DNA of 64,000 nucleotides from Myrica gale (Eukaryota; Streptophyta; Magnoliopsida; Fagales; Myricaceae), in the NCBI GenBank assembly GCA_963930655.1, contig OZ005618.1, positions 6,160,001-6,224,000 of the forward strand, in the 5' to 3' direction. Made by a program: the position numbers and the translations under genes. Positions 24,558 through 35,807 of the stretch are shown here, one piece after another; position 1 is the first letter of the stretch, and every line of letters begins with the position of its first letter. A model generated the notes under the pieces. It was given only the letters and a program-made list of their open reading frames with translations. It was not told the origin of the DNA and did not search any database.

Positions 24558-24748
24558 ATATGGGATGTTTGAGGGTGAAAATTTTGAGTATTGGGGTTTA
24601 GAAAATATTATAAAGTAAAGATATGTTATGAGAGTGAATGAAAAAGTAAAGAGAGAATATTTTTAATAAGTATTATAATAATAAAAAATTATGTGGTGAA
24701 TATTTTATGATTAAATCCAAATATTTGGGCACCAAACATACTAATAAT
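24558..24748. mobile_element. AT-rich MITE of the AAAATTTT family
   Basis: Runs from GGGATGTTTGAGGGTGAAAA to TTTGGGCACCAAACATAC with the family's core GTATTGGGGTTTAG and AAAAAGTAAAGAGAG. Other members: 30985, 31168, 37150, 48299, 48745, 55226. Confidence 0.5.
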
Positions 24749-25112
24749 AATGGCCAACCGGATGATCCACATTGCACCTGAAACAGGGAATGGAAAGTAA
24801 CCTAACATAACGAGATCTAAATTTATAATCGTCATCCCGAACCTGCAGACTCGAATTTTCCCAGTAATTTTAGTTATTTTCATAATTCATAGAGCAATAG
24901 AAAATTCGAGGATTAAAAAATGATCATTATTGCAGTTAATAGTTAAAAGATTATATTAATCTAGCTCTTTTTAGAGAGATAATTATGGCAATAATGAACG
25001 AGCAAATATGGAAAATAAAGCGAGGTGACAGTAACCCGAAGGAAGTTGGAAAGGAGTCAACGTTTCAAGAACCCATTACTGAAAAAGCCTGCAGAAATTT
25101 CGGCCATATATG

Positions 25113-25166
25113 AAACCCTAGGTCAGCTCCCATTACCCGAAAAGCTTTACGGCCTAGGGTTTCAGA
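25113..25166. repeat. Short inverted repeat carrying telo-box motifs
   Basis: TGAAACCCTAGGTC and GGCCTAGGGTTTCAG face each other across about 26 bp. Each includes AAACCCTA, the plant telo-box. No gene is attached. Confidence 0.45.
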
Positions 25167-26260
25167 ATTCAGACTCACCCAGTAAGACCTAGCTGAAACA
25201 TCAACAGAAAAGTAATATCAGACCTAATTAGTACTGAAACTTTACTCAAGATATCGACCTACAAGATTCGAGTTAAGAGGTTTCTGGCCAAATCATGTAT
25301 GTTCGTGCAGTAAAAAAGATATGAATAGAATTATGAATATTTATGTAAAATAATATTTTATAAATATTTGAGTAAAAAAATAGAAAAATAATTTGATGTA
25401 ATTATTTAAAAAAATATTAAAATTAAAAAATACATATAATATTTTTTTAAAAAAAATATTGAAGTTCATTTAATTTTTTTTTTGAAGATTGTCTTAAATA
25501 AATTAATATTTATGTCTGAATTTTTAAAATGTTAAGTGATAATTTTGTGAATGAATTTAAATTTTTTAAAAATTTTGAAAATGAATATTACCCAAGAATA
25601 CAAATGTTAAGAGATGGGCATCCAACGCCAAATCTAAGAGACAACCAAGAAAGCCAGATTAAGATAGCAATACGAGGAAGGAAATCCCGGAAAATTGAAA
25701 GATCCAGTAGAATCCAGCAACTTAAGGAGCTGAGTTCGGACATGCAGTATATCATGGATCAGACCATTTATGTTGCAATAATCTTCCTCCTAAAATTATA
25801 CCGAAAACGTGTTCATGGTAAGTTACCTGCTTTTCCGACAAATTATCATAGATGTAACCCGTAAATTAAACAACATATAGTGATGAAGACAGACACCCAG
25901 ATGTTCCTTCTTTTTCTCTTTTTCTCTCTGGACACATACACAGATGTTCACTAATACAGAGTACCCATAATCCGTTAAGCAGGGGACAGAACTTGAATGG
26001 AAAGACTTCATAAGAGATGAATATAACCGTATGAGTAAGGGAGAACAAGTACAAAATAAACAAACCCATCGATCCCAGCAATAAACATGGAAGAAAACAA
26101 CCATCGCCTTAAAAAAGGCCTAAGTTTCTGTATTTGAGAATAAGTACATAAGCTTAAGTACCAAAGCAAAGAAAGAAATATCCCGTATACCCAGATGCAC
26201 ATATCCTCCTCGGTCGTAGCTGAGACCACACTACCCCGCGGGGAAAGCAAGAAGAACCCA

Positions 26261-26281
26261 TGAAACTCAGGATAGATAGCG
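26261..26281 (-). ncRNA. miR390 star strand (3p arm)
   Basis: The 21-nt complement of miR390 with the mismatch pattern CTATCTATCC. The remembered Arabidopsis star has CCATCC at this point. Confidence 0.85.
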
Positions 26282-26322
26282 CCACTGATCCAACCAAAAT
26301 AATGATCGTAGTTAAAAATCAT

Positions 26323-26343
26323 GGCGCTATCCCTCCTGAGCTT
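26323..26343 (-). ncRNA. Mature miR390 (5p arm)
   Basis: A 21-nt sequence starting with A, as preferred by the miR390/AGO7 pair, identical to the remembered conserved land-plant miR390. Confidence 0.95.
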
Positions 26344-26410
26344 TACCGATTCTCCTATACTGTTTACAGTAGCAAACAATGCTTGGAGAATAAGAGAGGG
26401 TCAAGGAGCT

Positions 26411-26419
26411 CTATTTATA
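26411..26419 (-). promoter_or_regulatory. TATA box of MIR390
   Basis: TATAAATAG on the minus strand, about 55-60 bp before the foldback. It predicts a start near 26385 and a short leader, as in many plant MIR genes. Confidence 0.7.
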
Positions 26420-29400
26420 AGAGGAAGAGGAAGAGGGACGTAGGACAAGAGTCACTTTATTGGAACATGAAAGACTTCAAGAGTTGAGACCAGTAAAATG
26501 CGGGGTGGGTTTAGGTCCTTTAGGATCTGGCTGAATACTCATCACATCGGTGGAATACACTTGACCGTGTAGTCTTTACACCTTTTTCCAAGCTAAAAAA
26601 AAACCGAGGCTGGATTTGTGTGGAGGGACGGTTTCTTTTACGTTTCTTTCTTAGTTATTAATTCTTTGGCTATCATTTCTGTTTTTAATGTGCGCTATCT
26701 TTCCTTTCTCTGTACGCTGCCGACTACGAAATTCGTTATCTATCTTGGGATACGTTTATGGGGGATTCAATGTACTAAGCTTTTGATTCTCAACACAATG
26801 AGCCTCAATTTTCTCCGCTTCTGCAGCTTTGCCGGAAGAAGACCCCGATTTTCTCAGTTTCTTGTGTGTGTGAGGCTGAAAAGTCATGAGGTTTATCAAA
26901 TATCAGATGAATCGATAGGCGTTTGATAATTTTGCCCATGTGGTATGCAAAAATTGCAAATAAGTCCCAAGAAAACGAACTAAATTTATTATTTCCACTA
27001 GCGTTCTAAAAATGTTTAGGTTCGATTTATTTTATTTATTCTGAAAAAAAAAATCTCTTGATTTTTCATTTATAGATCAGTACTAAAATGCGTAATTAGA
27101 GGTGATTACCACGTATCTTATACTATTTTCAGAGAGTAAAATTATACTGTATATATCTTATCGGCTTGATCGACTTATGTACGTATCCAAATATGATTCT
27201 GATCATGGCTCGAAAAGAGATGCAGGATATTTCTTATGAATTAAGGAAATGCGAGTTTTTCATTTTGTGTTTGAACAAGAATAATCAATCAAATGCTTAG
27301 AAAAAAAGGAATAATCAATCAATTTGTTTAAGTAAATTTTTAACAACTATTTTGGGTGTGGGTCAACCATGTATCATTACATCAATGGTCAATCAAATGT
27401 TCTTCACCATCCCAACACCACTTTGTGGACTACACTATTAAAGCCTGGTCTTTTGTCAAAAGCAATCATCATCATGAGTTAATAATCTCGATACAGTCGG
27501 CTTAACATAACATCCATATTATTCTCTATCACTTTCGCTGGGAACACTAATTACGGTGTTAGAATTAGTGATACAACAAGCTCCAGTAATTACCTAAAAT
27601 CTTAAGTGCTCGAGCACTTTGCTAATATGGTATAGGCGTGCTACGACGATTTTGTTAGTGTGACCCAATATCCAATGACCTATATTATATCTACTTAAGC
27701 AAGCCTTTTTCCATATCTTTTCCTCGATCTTTTCTGCGATTTGATGGGAGAAAGCTGGTTGTGTGGGTAATTGCATATAATTGCATTGAATATGCAATTA
27801 CCCATTGGACTTTCAAGGTAGTACATGAATTCATAAAAAGTGGCGACTGACGGCCGGGGACATCCATAATCAAAGCAATAAGTTCATATTTTAGGCAAAA
27901 TATAGAAGGAAAATTGAAACGGGGGGGACGAGGATGAGGGGACGGTGTATGGGTTCCTAGACAAAACTTGGAGAAACGATTAGGTTACATTTCTCTGACA
28001 GCAGTTAATACAGTGATCAGTTTATTTTCTTTTTCTTTTTTTTCTCAATTGATCTAAAATCGTATAGTTGCTTGAAACACCCTCTTACGTTGTCCTCTTC
28101 TTAATGGCCATCTCTTGCCTCTTGTGTTATATGTTTATAGGAAACATCATCATCTTCTGCGTACCTTATATCCATGCGTATAGGAATCAACACTATCCGG
28201 CTTAAACTATAAAATTTGAATGAATATGCCAGTGAATTTTCAATTGAGGAGGTCGATAATGTTCAATAGCATTAAATTATATACTTTGTCTTGGGCACAA
28301 AACTATAGAATACTCGATAATACTCGATTCTGGAGGTCAACAGTGTCAAAAATTTGGAATAGTTAAAATTTTGAAATAAATAAGAATAATTTAAAGAGAA
28401 AGATTATTTAATAATTTTTTTAATAAAATTAAAATTTAGAGTGAAATATCAATATTTTTGATCTTAAACACAGCCAATCCTTTTTAGTTGTAACTAATAA
28501 TATACTGTGTACAGATAATGCATGCAAAGTGATATAAAAGCTCATTGTCGTAAATTAGAGACTAATTTTACTATATTAATAATCCACAAACAAGACTGGA
28601 ACCTCTCTTTTAAAATATTAAGAAGGTATTTTAATTCTTTTCATGTAATTGCTTCCATCTTTCGAAAATGAAACGCTCTGCAAAGATCACAAGGATCAGT
28701 TGCATCGCCTGCCGCAAATGGGAAATTTGCGATGTGGTTAGGTCAAGTTCTTTGAAGGATCAAACCCGTCTGCACTCCTAATTTTGCTCACCTAACTCTC
28801 TTGCAAGTTGTAACTCGCTACAGAAACGAAAGGCTTTCTTGTAAACACTCCCGGGACCACGTTTTTACGGTATAACGTCCTATGCTTCTTTTTCCATCAG
28901 ATGTTTGGCAAGAACAAGAGAATTTGCTTACCCAAAAACCGAAAACATAAAGAGATAGAGGATCTTGCGACAAGACAATCTCATTGTATCTTTATCGTGA
29001 AAAATAATATTCCTGTCACAATAATTGCAGGAGTAAAGGCAGTTAAGTAAATTTATTTAGAAAATAAACAAAAGTAAATTTATGTCTGATCTGGAGGAAA
29101 TAACACGCAGGAGAACGAGAAATGTGCCTTGCCCCTGGTCATTCTATGCCACCATTTCTCTGATTCAGAGGGGCTGCCTCGGCACTTGAACCCCCCCCTC
29201 CCAAGAGAGAGCTGGCAGGCTAGCTAGCTAGGCTTAGACTCTTCCCTCTATCTCCATCTCTGATTTCTCTCTTCAGTACCTTTCAGAAGGTGGACAAAGA
29301 CTCCCCCAAGGCTCTAGTACTCTCGAGAACCGAGGTTCTTTTTCTGTCTTTTCTTTCTAATCTGGCTTCGTTTCATTTATTACATTCTGGGAAGTTCTAT

Positions 29401-30984
29401 AGGACTTTAATGCCCTCAGTGCTTCTGATCAACATCGATTGGTGACAGATCAGCTGCATTTCTCAATTGGGTAAAACCAAAATGTGGGCATTTTGGTCAT
29501 ATTAGTTTCCTTCTTGCTTTTTATCTGGCTTCTCCTCCTTCCTCCCAGGTCTTCGTGACCCCACTCTGGACTGGCGAAAAGGAAAAGTCCATTTTGATAC
29601 TCATGTTCTTCTCTCTTTCGTTTTCTTATATCAAATCGAAAGATGAAAAAACAGAAGAGAAGGCAATATCTATCCATGCTCGGATTACCTCGATCACCAG
29701 GGCTGTTACGATAAACTACAATTGCAACTGATGGGTTAGGTCATATATATAGGCGCACATCAAATTTGAGGGGTTTTAGGCAGTAGTTGGGCAATGAACA
29801 TTGAGGACATATGTGGTATAACATGATTTTCTACATAGAGGTGTTTCTAATATATTTCCCATGTGCTACTCGCAACATAATTACGTCCCATTGGGAGAGA
29901 AATTAATGTGAGCCTTAAATCTCCAATTTAGGTGGTGGATTTAAAAGAAGCGTTTATTCATTTAGTAAAAGTATTCGTGAATTTATAAGGTATCATTTAT
30001 TATAAGGTGTATAGTTCTAGATTCGATTCTTTATAAAAATAATATTAGAGTCTATTTAAATAGGAATAATAGTAATAATGAGTCTACGTTAATTTTTAAG
30101 GATTTGCATGTGAAGTTAAGATCTCACACTGCGTCTAAATTTGTTCACGACGTATAAAGAGGACTTGCTTACAATTTTTCTTGTTATCAAAGAAAAAATC
30201 TATAGATCATGTGTGAAAGATTCGAGAGAAGTAATAATAGAGCATGTGAAAGATCCAAGGGCCAAGAGGAAAGATCCACGTAACTCTAAAAAAAGGGCTG
30301 GTCAAAGAAAGGAAGTTGTCATGAATTTCGAACTCTCTGAACAACATTGTGTGACATTGAAGTTCTCCATCGGGGAGGGACCGGAGGGTCCTATATATAG
30401 AACTCTTTATGATATTATTATATATATGTCACAAGTTTATCACGGACAAGTAAAATTCCCGGCAATTTCTATCATTTTTTTTTCTAAGTAATTCATAGGA
30501 ATAGTCATTACAAATTAGAGTAACAATACTGATGTTTCCAAAAATAATTTAGCCCACCCAATGAATAGACATGCTTCTTAGATAATGCGAACAGAGTTAA
30601 TTTCTTTGTGGGGAGCCTCTGAAACTTAAGTTAGAATAGAAGAATGCATAGTAAATTGTTGTAATGCTCCCCTTGCCAAGTACGTACTTAAAGAGTTTTT
30701 ATATGAGAGGTGTTCTGCACATCCGAGCATTGGGAGTCGATAGGCAGTTCGGCATACGGCAGAAGGGACAAGTTGCGTCTTCCTTTCCGTCGGCCAGCGC
30801 CCAGAACTTCGCTTTTCAATAGGTCATGTATCGATTGCGCTGGATTCTGTAGATGGCGCCTAGTAGCGTCTGCAGTGGAGAATGTTTCGTAGGTTGGCTT
30901 GGCAGGGCGACAGCTTACAACGTACTGGGGCGTTTGCGAGGACCAGTGCATAAAGGTTGGTTTGGCGCAAAGGGCATTCAAAAT
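26420..30984. other. Gene-free region upstream of MIR390
   Basis: About 4.5 kb without a supported gene. The nearest few hundred bases should hold the MIR390 promoter. Weak small hairpins only. Confidence 0.35.
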
Positions 30985-31377
30985 TTTCCACTGACTCACG
31001 ATAAAATACTACAATATAATTTATCTTTTCCATCAAATCATAACTTTTCACTACAAAAAATATAAAAAATTATCTATCTCTTCACTTTTTCACTAGACCC
31101 AATACCAAAAATTTTACAACACAAACATAACCTCACCCTTTAGACCCTCTTCCCAAAGTCTCGAACCTCTAAGGCTGCGTTTGTCACTAAAATTTTACCC
31201 AAAATTTTATCTCTCTCATAATAAAATATTCCAATATAATCTCTCTCTCTTCCATCAAAAAATATAAAAACTACAAAAACTATAAAATATTACCTCTCTC
31301 TTCACTTTTTCACTAAACCCAATACCAACACTAAACACAATACCAAAAATTTTACCACACAAACCCACCCTAAATAA
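30985..31377. mobile_element. Two adjacent AT-rich MITEs of the AAAATTTT family
   Basis: Copies at about 30985-31135 and 31168-31377 share TAATAAAATATTCCAATATA-like, TCTTCACTTTTTCACTA and CAATACCAAAAATTTTAC segments, and the second ends ACACAAACCCACCCT. Same orientation, about 30 bp apart. Confidence 0.6.
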
Positions 31378-32201
31378 GGCTAATGTGGTCTACTTTTTTT
31401 TTTTTTTTTTTAAGTAAGGCTAATGTGGTCTACGCTTCTTCTTACTTCTGCTGATCTATGTGAGGCCTTTTTCTAAATAATTACAATTTTTGCCTTAATA
31501 ACTCACTCAAATACTTCTACAAATTTTATTTTTGTTGCAACACGCATCTAAGAGGTATACTTTTTGTTGCGATTTCATCCCGCAACCTGCTGAAGTAATT
31601 ATATCGAACAGTTTTCATCTCACGTAAACGATACGTGTGACATTCTCATTATTTGAAAAGACAAATTCGACTAGCTCGATTCTGAGTAAGTCATCTTTTT
31701 TTTTAAATAAAAAAATTCGCTAACTACATATTATTTTTTGGCTCTATGAATTGCTAGAAGGACTGTAGAAGATTATGGAGGATTCAAACGAGGGTATAAT
31801 TCTCTTTTTTACGTAACAAATACATTGTGGGTTAGAAACCGTTCGATATAATAATTTCAGTCGGTTGAGAGATGAAATTGCAATGAGAAGTATAGTTTAT
31901 GAAAAAGAGTTATAACGAGTTAATGTTAGTGGAGATATTTATAATTGGATTATAATTAACACTTTTTATTAAATTGTATTGATATCCATCGAATACATAA
32001 TCTCCATAAGATTAATAGATAAATTCATAAAACTGAAATAGCTATTACTAGATGCCCGTTTGACTAAGAGATTGGCGAATCTGTTGATTTTCTGAGTAAC
32101 CCAATGGATTGAGCAGCCCCTTTGATTGGAGAAGAATTCCCTCAAGTGCAGCACACGTTGTTCCACCCATCCTTCCATCTCCACACTACTAGACATTAAA
32201 T

Positions 32202-33386
32202 CAGTGGCGTATCTAGGATATAGAATGAGAGGGATCGAATTTTTAAGAAAAAATAACCAAAAAAAATTTCCAACATAACGTAAAAATGTCTTAAAATTAC
32301 AATATCGCAAATTAAGAATTAAAAATATTAAAAATAATGAAATACACTTATCCATACCATGAAACAATTTATAACCCGTGTCTTGCAAACAATTTATTTA
32401 TAGCAGTTTTTAAATACTGGTAGCATGTGTCAGTAACATGTTTCACACCAAGAAATCGTTCAATCACCTATCCACTTTTGTTCACATATCTCAAAACCAC
32501 TCTCATTTGCTCCTTCTTTGAACTATCTCGAGACTCATCAAACATAAGACAAAAAAATTCATCTCCAATGTCTTTAATGATAGCAAGTGTGGTCTGTGCT
32601 GCACAAGTCAATAGATTTACGCAACTCTAGGTCAGAAATAATATCATCCGAACTCAATAAAGGGCGAGATCTTTTTGAACTAGAATCCTCATTAGAAGTA
32701 GTAGTCACATTAGAAGTATAAGACGACTCCATGTTTTGTGACTTTTTTTATAAAAAATCTATCCATTATCTAAAAAGAACAAAACAAAACAAAATGTCCA
32801 TCAGCATATGAAGAAAACAATTCTTAACACTCATCAATAATTATGACGTTTGATGCCTATATAAAGATAAGGAATCTTCTTCTGTCAAAAAGTATTGATG
32901 CACTCAGCTATTTCTCGTTAGAAAATAAACTCAGTAATAAATTAGATTAATCAAAAACAATATTCTTGTGCTTTCCTTTCTAATTGGCAAATGATAAATT
33001 AGTGATGACCTATATAATTTACGTATTAGTGCAGTTAAGGTGATAATGGACCAGTGAGAGGGACTGCTGAGACGTGAGGGCTGAGGGAGAAACAGAGAGA
33101 TCGCAAAGTGAGAGAGAGAAACGAGAGTAATTTTTTTAAAAAAAATCAAAGGGTAAAACAGAGTAATTTCACCTTCTAATTTAAAAAAAAATTAAGCAAT
33201 TAGACCACACGGACTGGGCCAGTGCATGTGCCCCCGCTGGCCCAGTCCCGCCCCCACTGACCTTGAAAGTAGGCCGGGACAGTTCCAGTGAGCCGTGCCC
33301 GCCTCTTAATAACAAAAAAAAATTTTACAAAATTTTTTTGGAATTAGTGAGACCGCCGCCCCGCCCGCACCCCTAGATCCGCCATG
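32202..33386. mobile_element. hAT element with transposase remnant
   Basis: The 1185-bp element has ends CAGTGGCGTATCTAGG (left) and CATGGCGGATCTAGG (complement of right end), with a perfect 8-bp duplication CATTAAAT (32194-32201 and 33387-33394). Its termini resemble those of the element in the CHX gene. It contains a broken transposase piece and a GC-rich block near 33220-33300. Confidence 0.88.
32403..32590 (-). pseudogene. hAT transposase fragment (DUF4371/ZMYM1-like)
   Basis: Minus-strand codons read DIGDEFFCLMFDESRDSSKK, then QMRVVLRYVNKSG, a stop, and IERFLGVKHVTDTC. This is the RNase-H-like region of plant TTF-type zinc-finger hAT transposases, including the DES-R-D signature. An in-frame TAG and missing flanks show it is dead. 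It supports the hAT call for the enclosing element. Confidence 0.75.
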
Positions 33387-33394
33387 CATTAAAT

Positions 33395-35807
33395 CCTTGC
33401 AGAGCTCCTGGCACTGGCAGTTCGATTCAAAGACTACGTTGGACCAATGCTATTTTTCTGCAAGCTGTTGGTTGCTGCAAGGTTAAGTGAGTCTTTATTG
33501 TTGTATGTGGGGGACGTTAAAACTGTACATACTTCAAGCTAATTTGTAGTGCGCCTAAATTGACCGAATAAAAAAAATATAGCATTAGGTTAAAACCTGA
33601 GAATTCTGGCTGAGAACGTTTTCTCGATTGGGTGCGCTTGTTTTAATTACTCCTTTTAGCTAAAGTCGTGAATCCCACGAATAAAAGTACTGTCATGATT
33701 AGATGGTTGGAAATACATTTATTTCGGTAATACTCCAGTAAATCTAGCATGAAAGCTCCAGTAAAAATCTAGCTGCAGCGCAACTCGTGGGCAGCGACTG
33801 TAACCTAAAAAGGTCTTGGGCCATAAATTAAACTCAGTCGGCAGACCCCGTCGATGTGTTTGCGTCACGTCAATATGTTTTGGGTTGGAGAACCCCGCTA
33901 CAGGTTTGCCACGTGGGGGGCCAGTTTATTTCACCCTCGCTTCGCTAGCTGGCCCTCTCGCCCACTATATTCTGTTTATGAAAGTTTGTGGATTATGTGT
34001 TGCATATCTTTGAAAAAGAAGACGAAGACTAAGACCTTTTTTTTTTTTATAGATCGAAGACTAAGACTTAACTTCAATTAAATATTGGACTTTTGGCCCC
34101 GGGGATTGTAATTTGTAAACTCGGCAACTAACCACTAAGCCAACAAACAAAAAGGGTTGATTAACTAGATATTATAGATTACCATTGCCATTGCTGGAGT
34201 TAATTAATGGGGTTTATTCCTTTCGAAGTTAGTGCTTGTTGTGGCATTTTGGCAGGCCAGCCAAGCTAGCTGTTCTGTAATCTTGAGCAGAAGTCAAAGT
34301 ATTATATACAAATGCTAACAGTGATAATTTATATGAGAAGTTCCAAAGTTTCTCAGTAGGTGGAGGAGGAGGAGCCAATTCCCAAGAGTGCGAAAGGTCA
34401 AAACTTGAAAAAGAGATAAGATAATTAACGAAACGGAAAGAAGAAGACTCAAAAGACAGAAATAATAAAGGAAGGAAGGCGTGGGGAATCGGAGGGTAGT
34501 ACGTTTATAGGTATATAAAAAGTCCGATCTTCTCTAAGATTGAGGGAGGGTCCTCCACCGACAACCTCTTCATATTGGCTCTCCCACTTGTCCAAGTATA
34601 GGCAATACACCAAACGCCAGAGCCGGATCAGGCCCCCCCGGTGGTGGCCCCCAGCTACTGCTATTTGATCGTTGGGGGGCCTCGTGGCGGGGGATCTCAC
34701 ACTTCGAAGCTCATCTTCATCGCTATTATATTAGCAGACTTTTGACCCTGTGGGGACCCTTTTTCTTTCTTTCTTTCTTTCTTTTGGGGGATTTTTTGGG
34801 GTAAGTTTGCCTTCACGTTTTTAGGCATTGTTAGATGAGGATGGAAAACATAGCACTCGATCGAGAGTTTTCCTTAATAATTGTTATTGTTTCTCGAAAC
34901 TAGATAGCTTTATCTCCATTTGCCAAGAAACAAAAACAAGACATGAAAAACATAGATTATAGATACATTACCAAATAGAAAACGACGATATATATTTAGT
35001 CCTACCGTGAACTGTATAATATAGCATGTGTGGTGGATAGAAAATGATGGTTAATTATATTATTAAGAAACAATGAAAATTTCCTGTCATTTTCCGTTTG
35101 TAAGAAGCACGTACTCCATATAGTGCCACTTCTATTATATATATGTTTCGTTTTCATGATTCAAGATTAGGCATGCGATATTTATGGATTTAAGGCAGCA
35201 AATTAATATTTTTTTTTTATTCGAATGGTATATGCAATTTAAAAATAGATAAATATAACATGATTTCACTGTAGAACCCATAAACAGCATTTAATGTTAT
35301 AGAGTTTATTTATTATGTCTATATCTATTTAAATTATACGTGCAATTTAGAAAAATAAATTACAGAAAAGACTCCGATCCTAAAACAACGTTAAAAATTA
35401 AGCAAATCTCGAGAGAAGAGGAAGGGAGTGGATTTGCTCTATATGCGACCAAAGAAGGAGAAAATTCTTCAGCGCTTAGATGGTAGACCTATCCTGAACC
35501 CTAAAATATGGGTGTATGAACTGAGAGCGACTGATTGGATACTATGTTGGATGGCAGTGGACATATATGCAAGAATTCAGAGAGGGTATAGCCAGCTGGG
35601 GCTCTGAGATCGCACGACTTTCTGCTTCGCACAGCCATTGATCCATGTTTGGCAACAAAAACGACCTATCAACCTACTTTTGGTCGTCTCAAACGCACCT
35701 ACACCTATTCTACAAAGCTATATAAGATGTACGCTTCTCGATCGGCAGCCTCCTCTAGACTTTCTTCTTCTTTAATTTTTCGGTCTTCTTTGACGTTGGT
35801 TCCTTCG
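33395..35807. other. Gene-free region
   Basis: No supported gene. A TATATAAAA motif at about 34512 and a GC-rich hairpin-like stretch (GGCCCCCC near 34633 with GGGGGGCC near 34673) are visible but unassigned. Confidence 0.35.

Larger units (their letters stand above)
26247..26356 (-). ncRNA. MIR390: MIR390 precursor
   Basis: On the minus strand a foldback holds the full miR390 sequence (positions 26343-26323, starting AAGCTCAGGAGGGATAGCG) and the star strand (26281-26261, starting CGCTATCTATCCTGAG). They pair across a 41-nt loop, with the base of the stem extended by AGAATCGGTAA / TCATGGGTTCTTCT as in known MIR390 precursors. miR390 is loaded into AGO7 and triggers phased tasiRNA production from TAS3 transcripts, which then repress ARF3 and ARF4 in leaf polarity, phase change and lateral root growth. 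The loop differs from Arabidopsis, as expected. A TATA box lies upstream on the same strand. The overlapping 123-codon frame is incidental. Confidence 0.96.

Noticed and set aside
25529-25864. 111-codon plus-strand frame
   Set aside because: Low-complexity start in AT-rich DNA and no recognisable domain.
26008-26379. 123-codon minus-strand frame with hydrophobic C-terminal part
   Set aside because: Its start region is the MIR390 foldback and the rest has no recognisable domain; the RNA explains the conservation.
29123-29185. Possible microRNA-like hairpin (GTGCC / GGCAC arms)
   Set aside because: Arms pair poorly beyond two short blocks and match no miRNA I know.
34500-34760. TATA-like motif followed by a GC-rich hairpin, considered as a MIR gene
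   Set aside because: No known mature miRNA and only an eight-base GC stem.
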